Below are positions 40,556 to 53,995 of a DNA stretch of 64,000 nt, one piece after another. This DNA is from Panulirus ornatus (lineage: Eukaryota > Arthropoda > Malacostraca > Decapoda > Palinuridae), in contig NC_092276.1 of assembly GCF_036320965.1 (NCBI RefSeq), forward strand, positions 10,888,245 through 10,952,244. Reading direction: 5' to 3'. A program made the position numbers and the translations under genes. How positions within the stretch are numbered: position 1 is the stretch's first letter; each line of letters begins with the position of its first letter. Under the pieces are notes generated by a model. It saw only the letters and a program-made list of their open reading frames with translations, was not told where the DNA came from and did no database searches.

Positions 40556-41510
40556 TAGATCCTGCTGCTTGCATTGCGACCCTTTCTAAAATTCTCAACA
40601 AAGTCTATTCGAGTGTTGAAGAGACTGTCAGGTCAGAGGTCAAAGGTCGTCTTCCCATCTGTAACCAGGGTGTTGGTTAGGTTCGTTCGGGTCGTTAACA
40701 AGAGGCTGTGGAGGCTGTTAATCGATGTTATATGGGTTCTAATTAATGTAGGTCACATTTCCCCTTTGCCCTGAACCATGAAGAATGTTAGATTTGCGAC
40801 GTAAGTTTCACACCGAGTGATAAAGATGACCTGCTTCGTCTCATGGTCAAGATTGCTATAAAAGGGGGAAGCATGAAACCTGACCCTTGACGTCACACAA
40901 GTCATGGAAATACATCTCGTTGACCTCCCTGATCCCTGGAAAGCTCAATGTGTCCTACTATGTCCTAAAGTAGGACATGGAGGAGTTAAAGAGACATATC
41001 ATCTTGGTGGACTCAAAGAATACACACGAATGTCCTACTGGGTCCTTGGAACGCGGAGTCTGTCCTGTACCCAAGCGTCATTTCATCTGTGGTGGCTGGG
41101 GAAAAGAGGGGGGAAAAAAACAGAGCAATGAGCTCTATTGTTGTTCTCGGAGCCAATTAAGCGTTCTGTAAACTGCGAAACTCGTTTGAAGGATTTCCAC
41201 TAACAGAATGACGGTCGGGAGTCCCGAAAACAAAGAATCCTTTTACTACCACGAAATTATATATGAATTCTCGTAATGACTGACCGATGTTCATTTACCA
41301 GTGAGAAACGTATTCCCAGCGGCAATAAGAGAATTCAAACCCGTCGAGAAAACAGGAAAGAAAAAGGACAAAATCGGGTGGAAATAAAGATAGTATGTGC
41401 CTGAACTTTCAGAGAATTCAATTGCATTTGGAAAGACGTAACATATATTGGAGGACCAGAGGTTTATAGCAGTGCTTCGTGGAAGTTTTATCTCCTATTT
41501 ATTACTTCAT
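40556..41510. other. Unique sequence with a small hairpin
   Basis: No gene is recognised. TGTCCTACT and AGTAGGACA form a 9 bp stem with a 9 nt loop at about 40949-40975. GTCCTACTGGGTCCTTGG words nearby hint at a decayed repeat. Confidence 0.5.
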
Positions 41511-41606
41511 CAACGAAAAGTAATGTTACCAATCATTACAATCAACGAAAAGTAATGTTATTAATCATTACAATCAACGAAAAGTAATGTTATTAATCAT
41601 ATAATT
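41511..41606 (+). repeat. 32 bp tandem repeat, 3 copies
   Basis: Copies start at 41511, 41543 and 41575 with CAACGAAAAGTAATGTTA. The first differs by ACC for ATT. Confidence 0.95.
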
Positions 41607-41694
41607 AATCATTATAACAGAGCAAAGCAATCCAACTGAGACCCAAGCATGAATAATTAGAATGATTATGTGTCTGTAGCATTCCTGTGATATA

Positions 41695-41695
<1 letters not shown>

Positions 41696-41741
<46 letters not shown>
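41696..41741 (+). repeat. (GT)n microsatellite
   Basis: A pure (GT)n of about 46 bp. Confidence 0.96.
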
Positions 41742-41742
<1 letters not shown>

Positions 41743-41901
41743 CAGGGTCTTTCACCTTCCCGTCTTTGTCCCAGCTGGTCCTTGTGTTCGTTCCGTGACT
41801 CCTTGTCTTCCTCAAGCATCTTATCCTTGCCATTTGTCCAGAGCTAATATTACGCTCCGACCTTGGCGTAATCTCTCGTATCTATCCCTATTCGGTATGT
41901 G

Positions 41902-42017
41902 ATATCCTTTAAGGAGGTTCCGTAATATTCTTTAAGGAGCTTCCGTTATATCCTTTAAGGAGGTTCCGTAATATCTTTTAAGGAGGTTCCATAATATTCT
42001 TTAAGGAGGTTCTGTAA
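41902..42017 (+). repeat. 23-25 bp tandem repeat, 5 copies
   Basis: The unit contains TTTAAGGAGGTTCCGTAATA. Copies start near 41902, 41926, 41948, 41971 and 41995, with small indels. Confidence 0.93.
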
Positions 42018-42068
42018 ATCTAGGGTATATATGAGGGAGAGGGAAGTACCAAATAGGACCTCAGTACC

Positions 42069-42112
42069 AGAGAGAGAGAGAGAGAGAGAGAGACAAACAG
42101 ACAGACAGACAG
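42069..42112 (+). repeat. (GA)n then (GACA)n
   Basis: A short (GA)n followed by ACAG/GACA units, similar in make-up to 36241-36286. Confidence 0.92.
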
Positions 42113-42382
42113 ACTGTGGCCCAGGACAACGATGAAGAAAATGGGAAGAAAATAGAAAAATAAGAAAAGCTCTTTTTTTTTTTCACTGTTATAATGAGAG
42201 GATGAAGCAACGCCATCTAAACATCGACACAACGAACCGAGAAAAGTCTGCCTCCAAGTTTTGAAACACGTCTCTAATTAACACTAATTTGTAATTACTT
42301 CAAGATCAAAGGCACCTCCACTCCCGGATCCGTGTTATAATTGCCGTAAAATGAAGGTCAATCAAACAGGATAATTACCTTG

Positions 42383-42511
<129 letters not shown>

Positions 42512-43148
42512 GAGAACAAATAATTTGGTATACAAACTCTGTTGAAGCCAGGCTAACTTCAAGATAACAAAAGACATTAACAGAAATCATGAACATGGAT
42601 TTCTTACATTGCTATAGTATTTCAATCATTTATTCTCTGATTTACTTAATTTGGTGAAAGTTCTCTTCCATCCCTTGATGATCAATTCATTTATCCTTAC
42701 CATTTATCCTCATTATCTTTCTTACAATTCTTGATTAGTTGATTTTAGCGTTTTAATCCAAATGTTCCTACGTTCCTTGATTACCTTTACTGTCACAAGA
42801 AGTAGATTATTTTTTCTACGCCCCTTGCGATGGGGATAAACATAGAGTGTGTGTGGTCTTAGAAACATCTTTAACACTTGAAGAATCTGGTAAATGTGAA
42901 GCTAATTACTTAGGGTTGATTGGCCTTACTAACCCTGGAAGTTAAATGACCTAAAGACCAACCAAACAACCAAACAGCCGATCGCTCCTTAACTATGCAA
43001 CTTTTCTACCTATAACTCAGCCATTCTTATGTTTTTTGATCATTAATTTCTACTCTTTAAAACGAAATCTTTCTAACTCTCCTTGTTTATATAAACGCCC
43101 TTATTATCTTAAATGAATCTTGCGTTCATTGACATTATTCTTTAAGTC
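42512..43148. other. Unique AT-rich sequence
   Basis: No feature is recognised. Confidence 0.5.
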
Positions 43149-43525
43149 CTTAAAACTGAACCGTTCTTAACTCCTCTAAGCTATCTATCACCTAAAACTG
43201 AACCGTTCTTAAATCCTCTTGGCTATTTATCACCTAAAACTGAACCATTCTTAAATCCCCTTGGCTATTCATCACCTAAAACTGAACCATCCTTACTTCC
43301 TCTTGGCTATTTATCACCTAAAACTGAACCATTCTTAAATCCCCTTGGCTATTCATCACCTAAAACTGAACCATTCTTAAATCCTCTCGGCTATTTTTCA
43401 CCTAAAACCGAACCATTCTTAAATCCTCTTAGCTATTTATCACCTAAAACTGAACCGTTCTTAACTCTTCTTGTCTATTTATTACCCAAAACTGAACCAT
43501 TCTCAACCCCTCATTGCTATTTCCT
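43149..43525 (+). repeat. 42 bp minisatellite, about 9 copies
   Basis: The unit contains CCTAAAACTGAACCATTCTT and CTTGGCTATTTATCA. Copies differ at several positions, and the last copies (from about 43445) are the most diverged. Confidence 0.96.
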
Positions 43526-43830
43526 CCCCCACTGCCTAATAGCAGAGTAATCAGGAGGTCAGGAGATGCGTGGATAACTTTTGGCTTTAGCTCTCGTGTC
43601 CTTCATATTGTCTCCTTCATCTGCTCCTCACTCCCTCCTCCGGCAGCTCCCGCTCAGCGCTCTACTAAGTGAAGTATTTGGTCTGTCTCGACGAGGACCA
43701 CTCGACTCGGCTCAGGACCCCGAGGGGGTTTCGGGGTGGGGGTTCGGGGTGGAGTGAGGGCTAAAGAGACCACTGAAGAAATTGCCCCGGATGAGTTTCA
43801 TTCTTCCGTCCTGATATCTTTCTTTCTCCA

Positions 43831-43834
43831 CACA

Positions 43835-43883
<49 letters not shown>
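43831..43883 (+). repeat. (AC)n microsatellite
   Basis: (AC)n with one TAC interruption. The stretch 43884-44709 that follows is unique, with no gene seen. Confidence 0.95.
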
Positions 43884-43885
<2 letters not shown>

Positions 43886-44708
43886 TAACTAACTATCTGT
43901 AATGTGATCGCAAAGTCGTCCACATATGAGAGGATGTTCAACACTTTGGTCTACGGTAGGTGATGGGATGTTGTGGAGGAAGAAATTAACAAAAAAAAAA
44001 GGGTTGGAGAAAGAAGTGCTTTTAGGGTAGCTCCACTGTAGATCTTGGGTGTCTTACTGGGTAGTCTTAGAGGTGGAGCCTCTGTGGCTAGCCCGGGCTT
44101 GATGGCCATCTATGATAAAATGTCTCTCTCTGGACCCTTGGGAAAACAACGCAGTATGTATAAGCCTTAACTCGAACCATAGAGATGTGAATGAAAGGGA
44201 ATCCTTTTTTTTTTTTCCGTATCGTAAGGGTGAATGTTTTCTCTGAAAATACGCCACTTTCTGAAATCACTCATAAACAAAAAGGATGACTGTTAGTAAT
44301 TAACGAAGTTAGACTTTAAAAGGATTCTGTATAATGCATTAGCATAAAGGATGGCTTAGGTCTGGTTGGGCCGGACTGCGACAATGGGATTAGAAAATAC
44401 AATTGGCACAAAGAGGAACAGGAAATGTGTTGCTTTGTGCATCGCACCGTCAAGACAGTTCTATACCACTTCTGTCGTTTAGGGTCATTCCAGCGGTTTT
44501 ACGGCCAGTATAATCAGCAATACGAAATTTAATCGCTTATGTCAATTAGCCACACCTCTCTCATCTTTCTATACTAAATCAGGTGAAATTATAGCCAGGT
44601 TCCGCGACTTAGGATTGTAGTGAATTTCAGCTGGATTCGAAACACTCATATTATAATTGCTTGACCTAGAAATGAATAAGGAAAAAGAAAATAGATATAC
44701 GTATATGT

Positions 44709-44709
<1 letters not shown>

Positions 44710-44749
<40 letters not shown>
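44710..44749 (+). repeat. (GT)n microsatellite
   Basis: A pure (GT)n of about 40 bp. A shorter one lies at 45008-45028. Confidence 0.95.
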
Positions 44750-44751
<2 letters not shown>

Positions 44752-45185
44752 TCATCCAGCTGTCTCCTTCCTCTACAGCTACATCCAGCTGTTCAGTGTT
44801 ATGGGTTGTGGGTACAGTGCGAAAGACAGGGCCCTGGGTTGTGGTATAGGCCACGAAAATGCTCAAGCAATGTACCTCTCTGAGAGTGTACTATTCCTCC
44901 TGGGTAGCTAATGCCCTTGACCCTCTCCCCACGAAAATCTCCCTAAAATCTATCATATATTGTCAGCGCTCGTGGCCACTGTCGAACACAGGATTCCAAT
45001 ATTTGCCCCTGTGTGTGTGTGTGTGTGTCAATATACCCGTCGTTGCCTTAGCCCCTTCTACATCGCAGACGAATTTTAAATTGTGCCTCGACTTCGCAAG
45101 GTTCTCGATTCGCCACTGCACATGGCCGGGTACCTGACACCCACACGCGACCCTCGTGCACGGCTAAGCCTGGGTGTTTCAACAC

Positions 45186-45275
45186 TCACCACCACTGCCA
45201 CCACTACCACCACTGCCACCACTACCACCACTGCCACCACTACCACAATCACCACCTCCACCACCACAACAGCCA
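45186..45275 (+). repeat. (ACC)n with periodic CTG, 18 bp super-repeat
   Basis: CCACCACTG and CCACCACTA alternate, giving an 18 bp higher-order period within an ACC trinucleotide tract. Confidence 0.94.
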
Positions 45276-45746
45276 GCGACCATCAAACAAAACATCTCTT
45301 CAGCCTTCACTGTAGTCAATGGTCCACTTTACGCTACCACACCTAAAGGAGACATTAACACCCTTATTACCCATACCTTTCCCATTTGTTACCCATCATA
45401 CCTTACGCCTTACCCTTACCTATACCACCACCCTTCACATCCACACCTTACCCTTCACCAAAACCCCTACAGCTCAAGTGGTCATCTCTTCCCTATAGTT
45501 CCTACACCCTTCTCAACACCCGTGTTCCTCCCACACTAGCCATATCATCATTATATTTTCCCCTTTCCAATTACGCCTCTTATCATTCCTTATCTGGGCG
45601 GCTCTTTGGTGAGCGGGAGCATCTTTCTCGCTCGCTGAGGCTGTCGACCATCTTTCATTAGTGAATAAATATCTGTTAAGAAAGATTGATCATGCTATCA
45701 CTACTGCCTCGCGACTGAACCTCGAATTTCTCATTTTCTTCCATCA

Positions 45747-45750
<4 letters not shown>
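45276..45750. other. Unique C/T-rich sequence
   Basis: Low-complexity CCTTACCC and CACCCTTCAC words recur at about 45385-45470. No gene is recognised. Confidence 0.45.

Positions 45751-45819
<69 letters not shown>
45751..45819 (+). repeat. (CT)n microsatellite
   Basis: A pure (CT)n of about 69 bp. Unique sequence follows to 46165. Confidence 0.97.
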
Positions 45820-45826
<7 letters not shown>

Positions 45827-46165
45827 TTGGGCCCGGCCCTTCGCCCCTTCCCCCTTCCCGAATCCCCGCCTTTCCTCCGTCCTGGCAGACCCCAGACGTC
45901 TCTATTGATTTCGACGAATCAAGTTGTAATCCAATCTCTTACAGCAACAATTCTAACCCGGTTCGATTCCCCTGTTCGTGTTCAGATCCTAAACACATCA
46001 TCGGACTGTGTAGTCCTTTACTCTTTGTTAGTTCCGCTATGGAATCCCTGCAGTTCGAGGCAATTTGAACAATATCTATATGCAAAATTCTGAGGTAAAT
46101 TGTATTAATCAGGCTTCAGGCTATTCATACATACAAAATCTAAGCCAAGCTGCACACATATATAC

Positions 46166-46284
<119 letters not shown>

Positions 46285-46346
46285 TTTCCTTCCTTCGAAA
46301 CAGGTGAGTCTTTTATCCACTATGGACCATTATCTCTCGCAGGGCG

Positions 46347-46360
46347 CCGCCCTCTGGTGA
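46347..46360 (+). promoter_or_regulatory. CTCF-like motif
   Basis: CCGCCCTCTGGTGA matches the CTCF core consensus at all but the last base. A match this good is expected about once per window by chance, so this is only a candidate. Confidence 0.15.
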
Positions 46361-46589
46361 TAAGCTGCAGTGGGTCACCACCTCTTGGGGAACTTCCAGC
46401 TTAAAGCTGCCATCTGCAGGGCATCCTGAAGTCCTTCGCCCTTCCTATAGGATCTCTCTCTCATAAGGTCTTTAGCTTTGAATAACTCTGCCAACATCAA
46501 CGGTGCTGGGCCATACATAACCCACTATCACCACCGTGACAACCTTTCCAACATCAGGTGGTGTGGTTCCCACTCTTTTTTCCCTTCCA

Positions 46590-46735
46590 CCAGTAGTGAA
46601 TGACACCACCACAACAGCCTTAAGTCCACAACCCAACCACCAACATCACCCTACTCCACCCATCACAACCTTACACAACCCAGCCACAAACATCACCTTA
46701 CTCCAACCATAACAACCCAACCACCAATTCTGGGT
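46590..46735 (+). repeat. Degenerate ~58 bp duplication, CA-rich
   Basis: Two degenerate copies share AACATCACCCTACTCCA/AACATCACCTTACTCCA and CAACCCAACCACC words. The surrounding 46480-47050 is CA-rich, with no gene recognised. Confidence 0.55.
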
Positions 46736-47168
46736 GGTGTTTACGAGCTTACCATCGCCACCACAATATCATAACCCTCAAACTTACCAAGGCTCTGTGG
46801 GGGTCACCATGCTGCTGCCCACAACCACCACACTCCACTATATCAATTCTCTCACCACTGTATGTGGTAATGACTACTATACAGTGATCTCCACACTGCA
46901 CTATTACATTCTCACCAACCAACCCTCTTCACCACAATGCAGCAAATCACCTTTTACCCCCAAGCTGTATTGTCATCAATATGTAAATTCATCGACCCTA
47001 TGTCACTCTGCCCTCATCAAAATATGCCAATTACCAAAACACAGTCCTCAGAAAGAGGGACGATAAAGAAAGAAGTATACGAGAAAATGTAACTTAACAA
47101 TGCCCAAAGTTTCGAAGCCTTGGCAATAATCTTAAGGATTAGGTAAGCAAGAGTCGTTCTCACTCCGA

Positions 47169-47170
<2 letters not shown>

Positions 47171-47249
<79 letters not shown>
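47171..47249 (+). repeat. (GA)n microsatellite
   Basis: A pure (GA)n of about 79 bp. 47250-47704 is unique, with no gene seen. Confidence 0.97.
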
Positions 47250-47252
<3 letters not shown>

Positions 47253-47704
47253 GAATGAGGGACGATCTAATGTTTCCACTCTCGCTGATTACTTCCGCGT
47301 TCAAGTCCACACACCTCGGCAGGTGCCAAGCTCTCCAATTAATTAGGGAGAGGAGAAGAGGAGGAAGGAAGAGAAGATCTCGGTGTCTGGTATCACACTC
47401 TTATTACTCGCTTCTCTGGGTGTGTCTCTCTCTACCCAGGGGGCAATCACGGTAATGCTCACTTTAACTTAGAATCTCATTTTCTCTTTTTTTCTAATTA
47501 CTTCAGTTATACCGTTTTCTTTTTCTATGTACACAGAGTGATCTTTGTCTTTCAGATATTGACTGACTCTATGTTGGAGTCTATTTCAACCCTCGTGTAC
47601 CATATTATAACGTCATTGATCCTCTAGATGCTCTGTTCCTTCTGTCCATATATATATGATATCGATCTATTTCATGATATTGACATAATGTTGGGGGAGG
47701 GGGG

Positions 47705-48166
47705 TCTATTTCAACTCTTTGAATCGTATGGGACACATCAATATTCTCCAATTTAACACACTCAACATTGTTTATTTCAACTCTTTGAATCGTATGGGAC
47801 ACATCAATATTCTCCAATTTAACACACTCAACATTGTCTATTTCAACTCTTTGAATCGTATGGGACACATCAATATTCTCCAATTTAACACACTCAACAT
47901 TGTCTACTCATCTCTTTGAATCGTATGGGACACATCAATATTCTCCAATTTAACACACTCAACATTGTCTATTTCAACTCTTTGAATCGTATGGGACACA
48001 TCAATATTCTCCAATTTAACACACTCAACAGTGTCTATTTCAACTCTTTGAATCGTATGGGACACATCAATATTCTCCAATTTAACACACTCAACATTGT
48101 CTATTTCAACTCTTTGAATCGTATGGGACACATCAGTTGCTCTCCAATTTAACACACTCAACAGTA
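47705..48166 (+). repeat. 66 bp minisatellite, 7 copies
   Basis: The unit contains TTTCAACTCTTTGAATCGTA, ACATCAATATTCTCC and AACACACTCAACATTG. Copies are nearly identical except a 64 bp unit near 47904 (CTACTCATC) and the last copy. The period is a multiple of three, so both strands read as 22-residue repeats. This is not a protein. Confidence 0.97.
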
Positions 48167-48480
48167 CTATTCGCCACACTCTCCATTCTTGACCCATACA
48201 AGATCTCTATCCACTTTTTTTTCTAACCCTATCCACTCTCACGCGAAGGATTCCACTCTACATATTTCGACTCACTTTCCCTCCCACTCCTGACTCCAAT
48301 ATTCTCTCTTTTTTATGCCCTCGCAGTCAACATATTTCCTCTATTAATTCGGCGCCCCTTTGCACCACATCCGACTGGGGAGGCAATAATCTCGTTCATA
48401 TCAACAGTTAATACGTATAGGTATGTCTCTCTACATATATCATGGGTCTTCTTCCACGCCTGAATTTCAAACCACTCTAC
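48167..48480. other. Unique sequence
   Basis: No feature is recognised. Confidence 0.5.
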
Positions 48481-48733
48481 AGTTCAATCCTACAATGGTA
48501 TTAGATTGGGTTGGAATAACCATGCTACAATCCTACAATGATATTAGATTGGTTTGGAATAACCATGTTCAATTCTACAATGATATTAGATTGGTTTGGA
48601 ATAACCATGTTCAATTCTACAATGATATTAGATTGGTTTGGAATAACCATGTTCAATTCTACAATGATATTAGATTGGTTGGAATAGCCATGTTCAATCC
48701 TACAATGATATTATATTGGTTTAGAATAACCAT
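48481..48733 (+). repeat. 42 bp minisatellite, 6 copies
   Basis: The unit contains TCTACAATGATATTAGATTG and GGAATAACCATGTTC. Copies with TACAATG start at 48491, 48533, 48576, 48618, 48660 and 48701. The end copies are the most diverged. Confidence 0.96.
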
Positions 48734-49252
48734 ATCCACTTCTCAGTCCAAGAAGCCACGTATGTTAAACCTCACATGATGTTCTACATAAAAGCTGGCC
48801 TAGAGCAATGTTTTCAATGTCATTTTTCTTCCCACTCGGGGTCTCGTTCTTCCTCGTAATACGTAACTGCTTTATCTATCTGGAGTGGCTTTTCTTAATG
48901 GAAGCCAAATCCTGTCGAGTCAGTCACTTTCCTGCAATCACCATTGACTCAAGGATCTCTGTCTGTCTGTCTGTTCCATCTCTTTCTGTTCGACCCACTT
49001 CGGTCACTTGCTCGTATACGCATTTGCCCCAGCCAATAAGGCCTGGGCCAGAGGCACATGAGTGGTTTCTGCTTCCCATAGTTTATTGTGTGGAGACCAG
49101 ACACACGAGGATTAACCATTATGGTGCCTATTCCTTCAGTGGAATTTTCTTTTCTTTTTTCGTCTCTTCCTCTTATCATAACCCGTCCCATCAATAAGAG
49201 TGAGATCCAAACGCATCTACATAGGCCAGTCAGTCTCTTTTACATCCTTTTC

Positions 49253-49254
<2 letters not shown>
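48734..49254. other. Unique sequence
   Basis: The open frame at 48808-49197 has hydrophobic stretches but no recognisable domain. No feature is called. Confidence 0.5.

Positions 49255-49343
<89 letters not shown>
49255..49343 (+). repeat. (AT)n 5' of family B copy B5
   Basis: The (AT)n ends exactly where the 5' hairpin of family B begins. Confidence 0.97.
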
Positions 49344-49345
<2 letters not shown>

Positions 49346-49557
49346 TAAACATGTGATTGACAATCACATGTTTACCAAATGGCGTCCTAGTTTCGTCTCT
49401 TCGATGTATATCAATTGACTTATATTTCTCTCTTGTGTCTCCCCTGATGATGTGATTATTACACGAAAGTGCGCTTGGGAACTTATCGTGTTTCATTTTC
49501 CCAGTGAACTCATAGGAGTATCTTGATCACGTGCAAAATTGTGATCCTTTCCAACAC
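49344..49557 (+). mobile_element. Dispersed family B, copy B5, hairpin to hairpin
   Basis: The copy starts with a perfect inverted repeat at 49344-49376 (16 bp arms, GGTAAACATGTGATTG and its complement, with a single-base centre). It continues through ACCAAATGGCGTCCTAG, TGATTATTACACGAAAGTGC and a variant of the CATAGGA block. It ends with the 3' hairpin GATCAC-10 nt-GTGATC (49525-49546) and CTTTCCAA. It is bounded by AT or AC/AT repeats on both sides, which suggests natural element ends. Confidence 0.78.
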
Positions 49558-50823
<1,266 letters not shown>

Positions 50824-51121
50824 ACTGCCCAAAGGCTACGGTCATCTCAGGGAAGAGGCACGAGCGACAGTACATAGCACACACAGGCATGAGGGAGGAG
50901 GGAGGGAAGGGGACAACTGAGTTGGAACGCATTTGAACCACAACCTCGACAGATACATATCAAGCAAAGCAGACGGAAAACGGGATCTTATAAAGGCTCT
51001 TAAACTGCCCAGATATTACAATCATCTCAGGGGAGAGGCACCAGCGACAGTACATAGCACACACAGGCATGAGGAGGAGGGAGGGAGGGAGAGGACAACT
51101 GAGCTGGAACGCGTTTGAAGA
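50824..51121 (+). repeat. Imperfect direct repeat of ~115 bp, two copies
   Basis: 50824-50937 and about 51004-51121 share CATCTCAGGG, AGCGACAGTACATAGCACAC, CAGGCATGAGG and GACAACTGAG. They differ by scattered substitutions and small indels. About 65 bp of unshared sequence lies between them. Confidence 0.92.
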
Positions 51122-51769
51122 AGACTCGAGGGTTACATAAAAGTCGACGAAGATTCTGTTCCTCAAGGTTAATCAAGAACGCTTGCGAATGCCAAAGAGA
51201 GACTCCAGCACTCTGGAAGACAGAGAATAAGTACTGTTCTCTCGATGTATTTCTTCATGGTCGTCTTGTCTACCGTAGAAGTAAGACGAGGTGAAGAAAA
51301 ATATTAAGAAAACGGTGTTGAAAATGGAGATACAACCCTGCTGTATAAATAACGCCAGATTTTCGAGAGTTTGAGATGCTAGTATGACAATGTCATATAT
51401 ATATATATATATATATAATGTATATTGAACATATGAAGACATCCAGAACCAATGAACATCGTGGTCTTTCAGATGCAAATACGAAAATTAAAAACTTCCA
51501 ACTTCTTAGAAATTAATTCCAAGAATTATAACATCGTCTGAGCGAAGAATTTCAGTGTGAATCCCCCCACTGAAGCCGAGGAGAACTTTCATATAATGAT
51601 CAGTCTTTTACCCCAGTGGAGAAGATACTGTAAATCTCACTCATAACACAGATGAGGGAACCCCATTACCATAATCCCAGAGCCTCAGCGTCTGAGGGAA
51701 AGAGTTTAGCTGCTTAATGGTCGACTGTGCGTCTTAATTACTGTGTGGCGGTGTCTGCTGCTTTCTCTC
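51122..51769. other. Unique sequence
   Basis: No gene is recognised. A short (AT)n lies at 51394-51417. Confidence 0.5.
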
Positions 51770-52036
<267 letters not shown>

Positions 52037-52274
52037 CCTCTCTAGATCTATAGGGCACAGAAGCCCTGTTCATTTTTTTTTTTTTTTTGCGTGGCAACTT
52101 TTCATTAAAAAAATCTTCAACATTCGATGATATTCGTCACCTTCCAAGCGAGAATTCAATTCTTTACTCGACAGAAACCGAGAAGAAAGATTCCATATGC
52201 CATTATTGTATACAAATCTCGTCTGAGCATGACGATTGACCATAGAAAACACGCCTGAAAAGGTGACTTTGGCA

Positions 52275-52465
52275 ACGTATATACGTGAGGCGTATATAAG
52301 TCAGACGTATATACGTAAGGGCGTATATACGTCAGACGTATACACGTGAGGCGTATATACGTCAGACGTATATACGTAGGGCCTATATACGTCAGACGTA
52401 TATACGTAAGGTGTATATACGTCAGACGTATATACGTAAGGCGTATATATGTCAGGCGTATATTG
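52275..52465 (+). repeat. 30 bp minisatellite of CGTATATACG palindromes, ~6 copies
   Basis: The unit is built of two half-units, CGTATATACGTCAGA and CGTATATACGTAAGG, each starting with the palindrome CGTATATACG. The array therefore has a 15 bp sub-period and can extrude many short hairpins. Individual half-units vary (for example CGTATATAAG and CGTATACACG). Confidence 0.95.
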
Positions 52466-52592
52466 AAAATATAGACTGGAAATGCGTCTGGGTATTGATT
52501 CCACGTATGTGACATATTCGCCCTTCCTGTGATAACCAATGGGCAAAGAAGTGCTTAATGGTCTCCGAAGCATCAGGTCAGTGCACGGTTAG

Positions 52593-52650
52593 GAGGAGGA
52601 GGAGGAGGAGGAGGAGGAGGAGGAGGAGGAAGAGGAGGAGGAGGAGGGGG
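52593..52650 (+). repeat. (AGG)n trinucleotide repeat
   Basis: A nearly pure (AGG)n of about 58 bp. 52651-53198 that follows is unique, with no gene seen. Confidence 0.95.
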
Positions 52651-53194
52651 AAATCACAAGCAAGATTAATACAGGTGGGACCAAGCTGTCGAGAAAACTC
52701 TCCAGTCGATTTCAATTAAGATACGTAAGTGACTCTCCGAATGTAAGACGTGGGAGGATATAAGGATGCCAGAGGTGACTAGAGATCATGTTTAATGTTG
52801 TTATATGTTTGATTATTGAATCTGATGAAGTTTCAAGTTATGTAAGTCTTTTCTTGTGTATGTCTTCTTAAGGGCAGTTACTGGAGATGGAGATTTTAGC
52901 TAAGGAAATGTCTGTTTAGAATGATAATTGCCAGATATGTATGTAAGGCTTCAAGACACCTTTTTTTAATCTGTGGTTTTGGCGTTTGGTGTTGGCTCTA
53001 TTTGGATCCTACTGATCTGCCATTTTCAGAGGAACTTCAGGTAAGTATAAACAATCATTCACTTAACACTGTGTTGACCCCGTGTCTCTCATATGCCAAC
53101 AGACAGCCACGGAATGAGGACAGCGTGCCCATAACCACTTCAAAAACCTTACCAACGTCTCCATAAAACTAGGCACTGACTTTTTTTTCTATCT

Positions 53195-53198
<4 letters not shown>

Positions 53199-53283
<85 letters not shown>

Positions 53284-53311
53284 AAGGATCACAATTTTGC
53301 GCGTGATCAAG
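53199..53311 (-). mobile_element. (AT)n and family B 3' terminal piece
   Basis: (AT)n at 53199-53279 is followed by TTGGAAAGGATCACAATTTT, the complement of the family B 3' hairpin end. It leads straight into the foldback at 53312. Confidence 0.8.
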
Positions 53312-53432
53312 ATATTCCTATGAGTCCACGGGGAAAATGAAACACGAAAAGTTCCCAAGTGCACTTTCGTGATTATTATACGAAAGTGCACTTGGGAAGT
53401 TTTCGTGTTTCATTTTCCCCGTGGACTCATAG

Positions 53433-53438
<6 letters not shown>
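53312..53438. mobile_element. Family B foldback: near-perfect 59 bp inverted repeat
   Basis: Arms at 53312-53370 and 53380-53438 are reverse complements with a single mismatch, separated by GATTATTAT. Both arms run from the CGAAAGTGCACTTGGGAA block outward to CATAGGAATAT. Each arm is bordered on its outer side by AT repeat, directly on the right and after the 3' hairpin on the left. Confidence 0.93.

Positions 53439-53484
<46 letters not shown>
53439..53484 (+). repeat. (AT)n right of the foldback
   Basis: The (AT)n begins at the GGAATAT end of the right arm. Confidence 0.96.
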
Positions 53485-53486
<2 letters not shown>

Positions 53487-53903
53487 TCAGCTCAGTTCAC
53501 TTTCAGTGGCAAAATAGGACGATGAAAGACGAGTTCCCAGGGAATGAGTGTCTGTGACACGTCGGAAGCAATCTCATCGCTCGGGGGGGTCAGGTGGTCG
53601 TCGACCCTCCGCTCCCAGAACTATCGGCAAAAATTTCTGAGGTCATCTCTACTCCCTGTCAGCTTTTCGAAGTCTTCACCATTATCGACGTTCTCCTCCT
53701 CCACCCCCTTCCTTCCTCCTTCCTCCTTCCTTCTTCCTTCCTTCTTTCCTTCATCCTCCAAGGTTGTCCCTCACATTCTCTCCTCCTCCTTACAAGAGGG
53801 GAATGAGTGTCTCATATTTTCTCCTCTCATGGTAACGTTTGCCAGTCTGATTCTCAGCATTGCGTATTTTAGCCGACAAGGTAAGGAGAGACAGACAGAC
53901 GGA

Positions 53904-53904
<1 letters not shown>
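53485..53904. other. Unique sequence with a pyrimidine tract
   Basis: A CCTT/CTCC pyrimidine tract lies at about 53690-53760. No gene is recognised. Confidence 0.5.
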
Positions 53905-53982
<78 letters not shown>

Positions 53983-53995
53983 ACACACACCACAA

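Noticed and set aside
45083..45346. Thr-rich, mucin-like frame
   Set aside because: Translation of an ACC trinucleotide repeat, with no signal peptide or flanking domain.
45959..45971. Perfect B-box GGTTCGATTCC on the plus strand
   Set aside because: No A-box at a suitable distance upstream and no stem pairing. Probably chance.
47605..48197. Apparent 22-residue repeat protein in the 66 bp array
   Set aside because: Both strands are open simply because 66 is divisible by three. There is no start context, signal or non-repeat domain.
48808..49197. Possible small membrane or secreted protein
   Set aside because: Hydrophobic start but no recognisable family. The region is T-rich and the overlapping antisense is also open.
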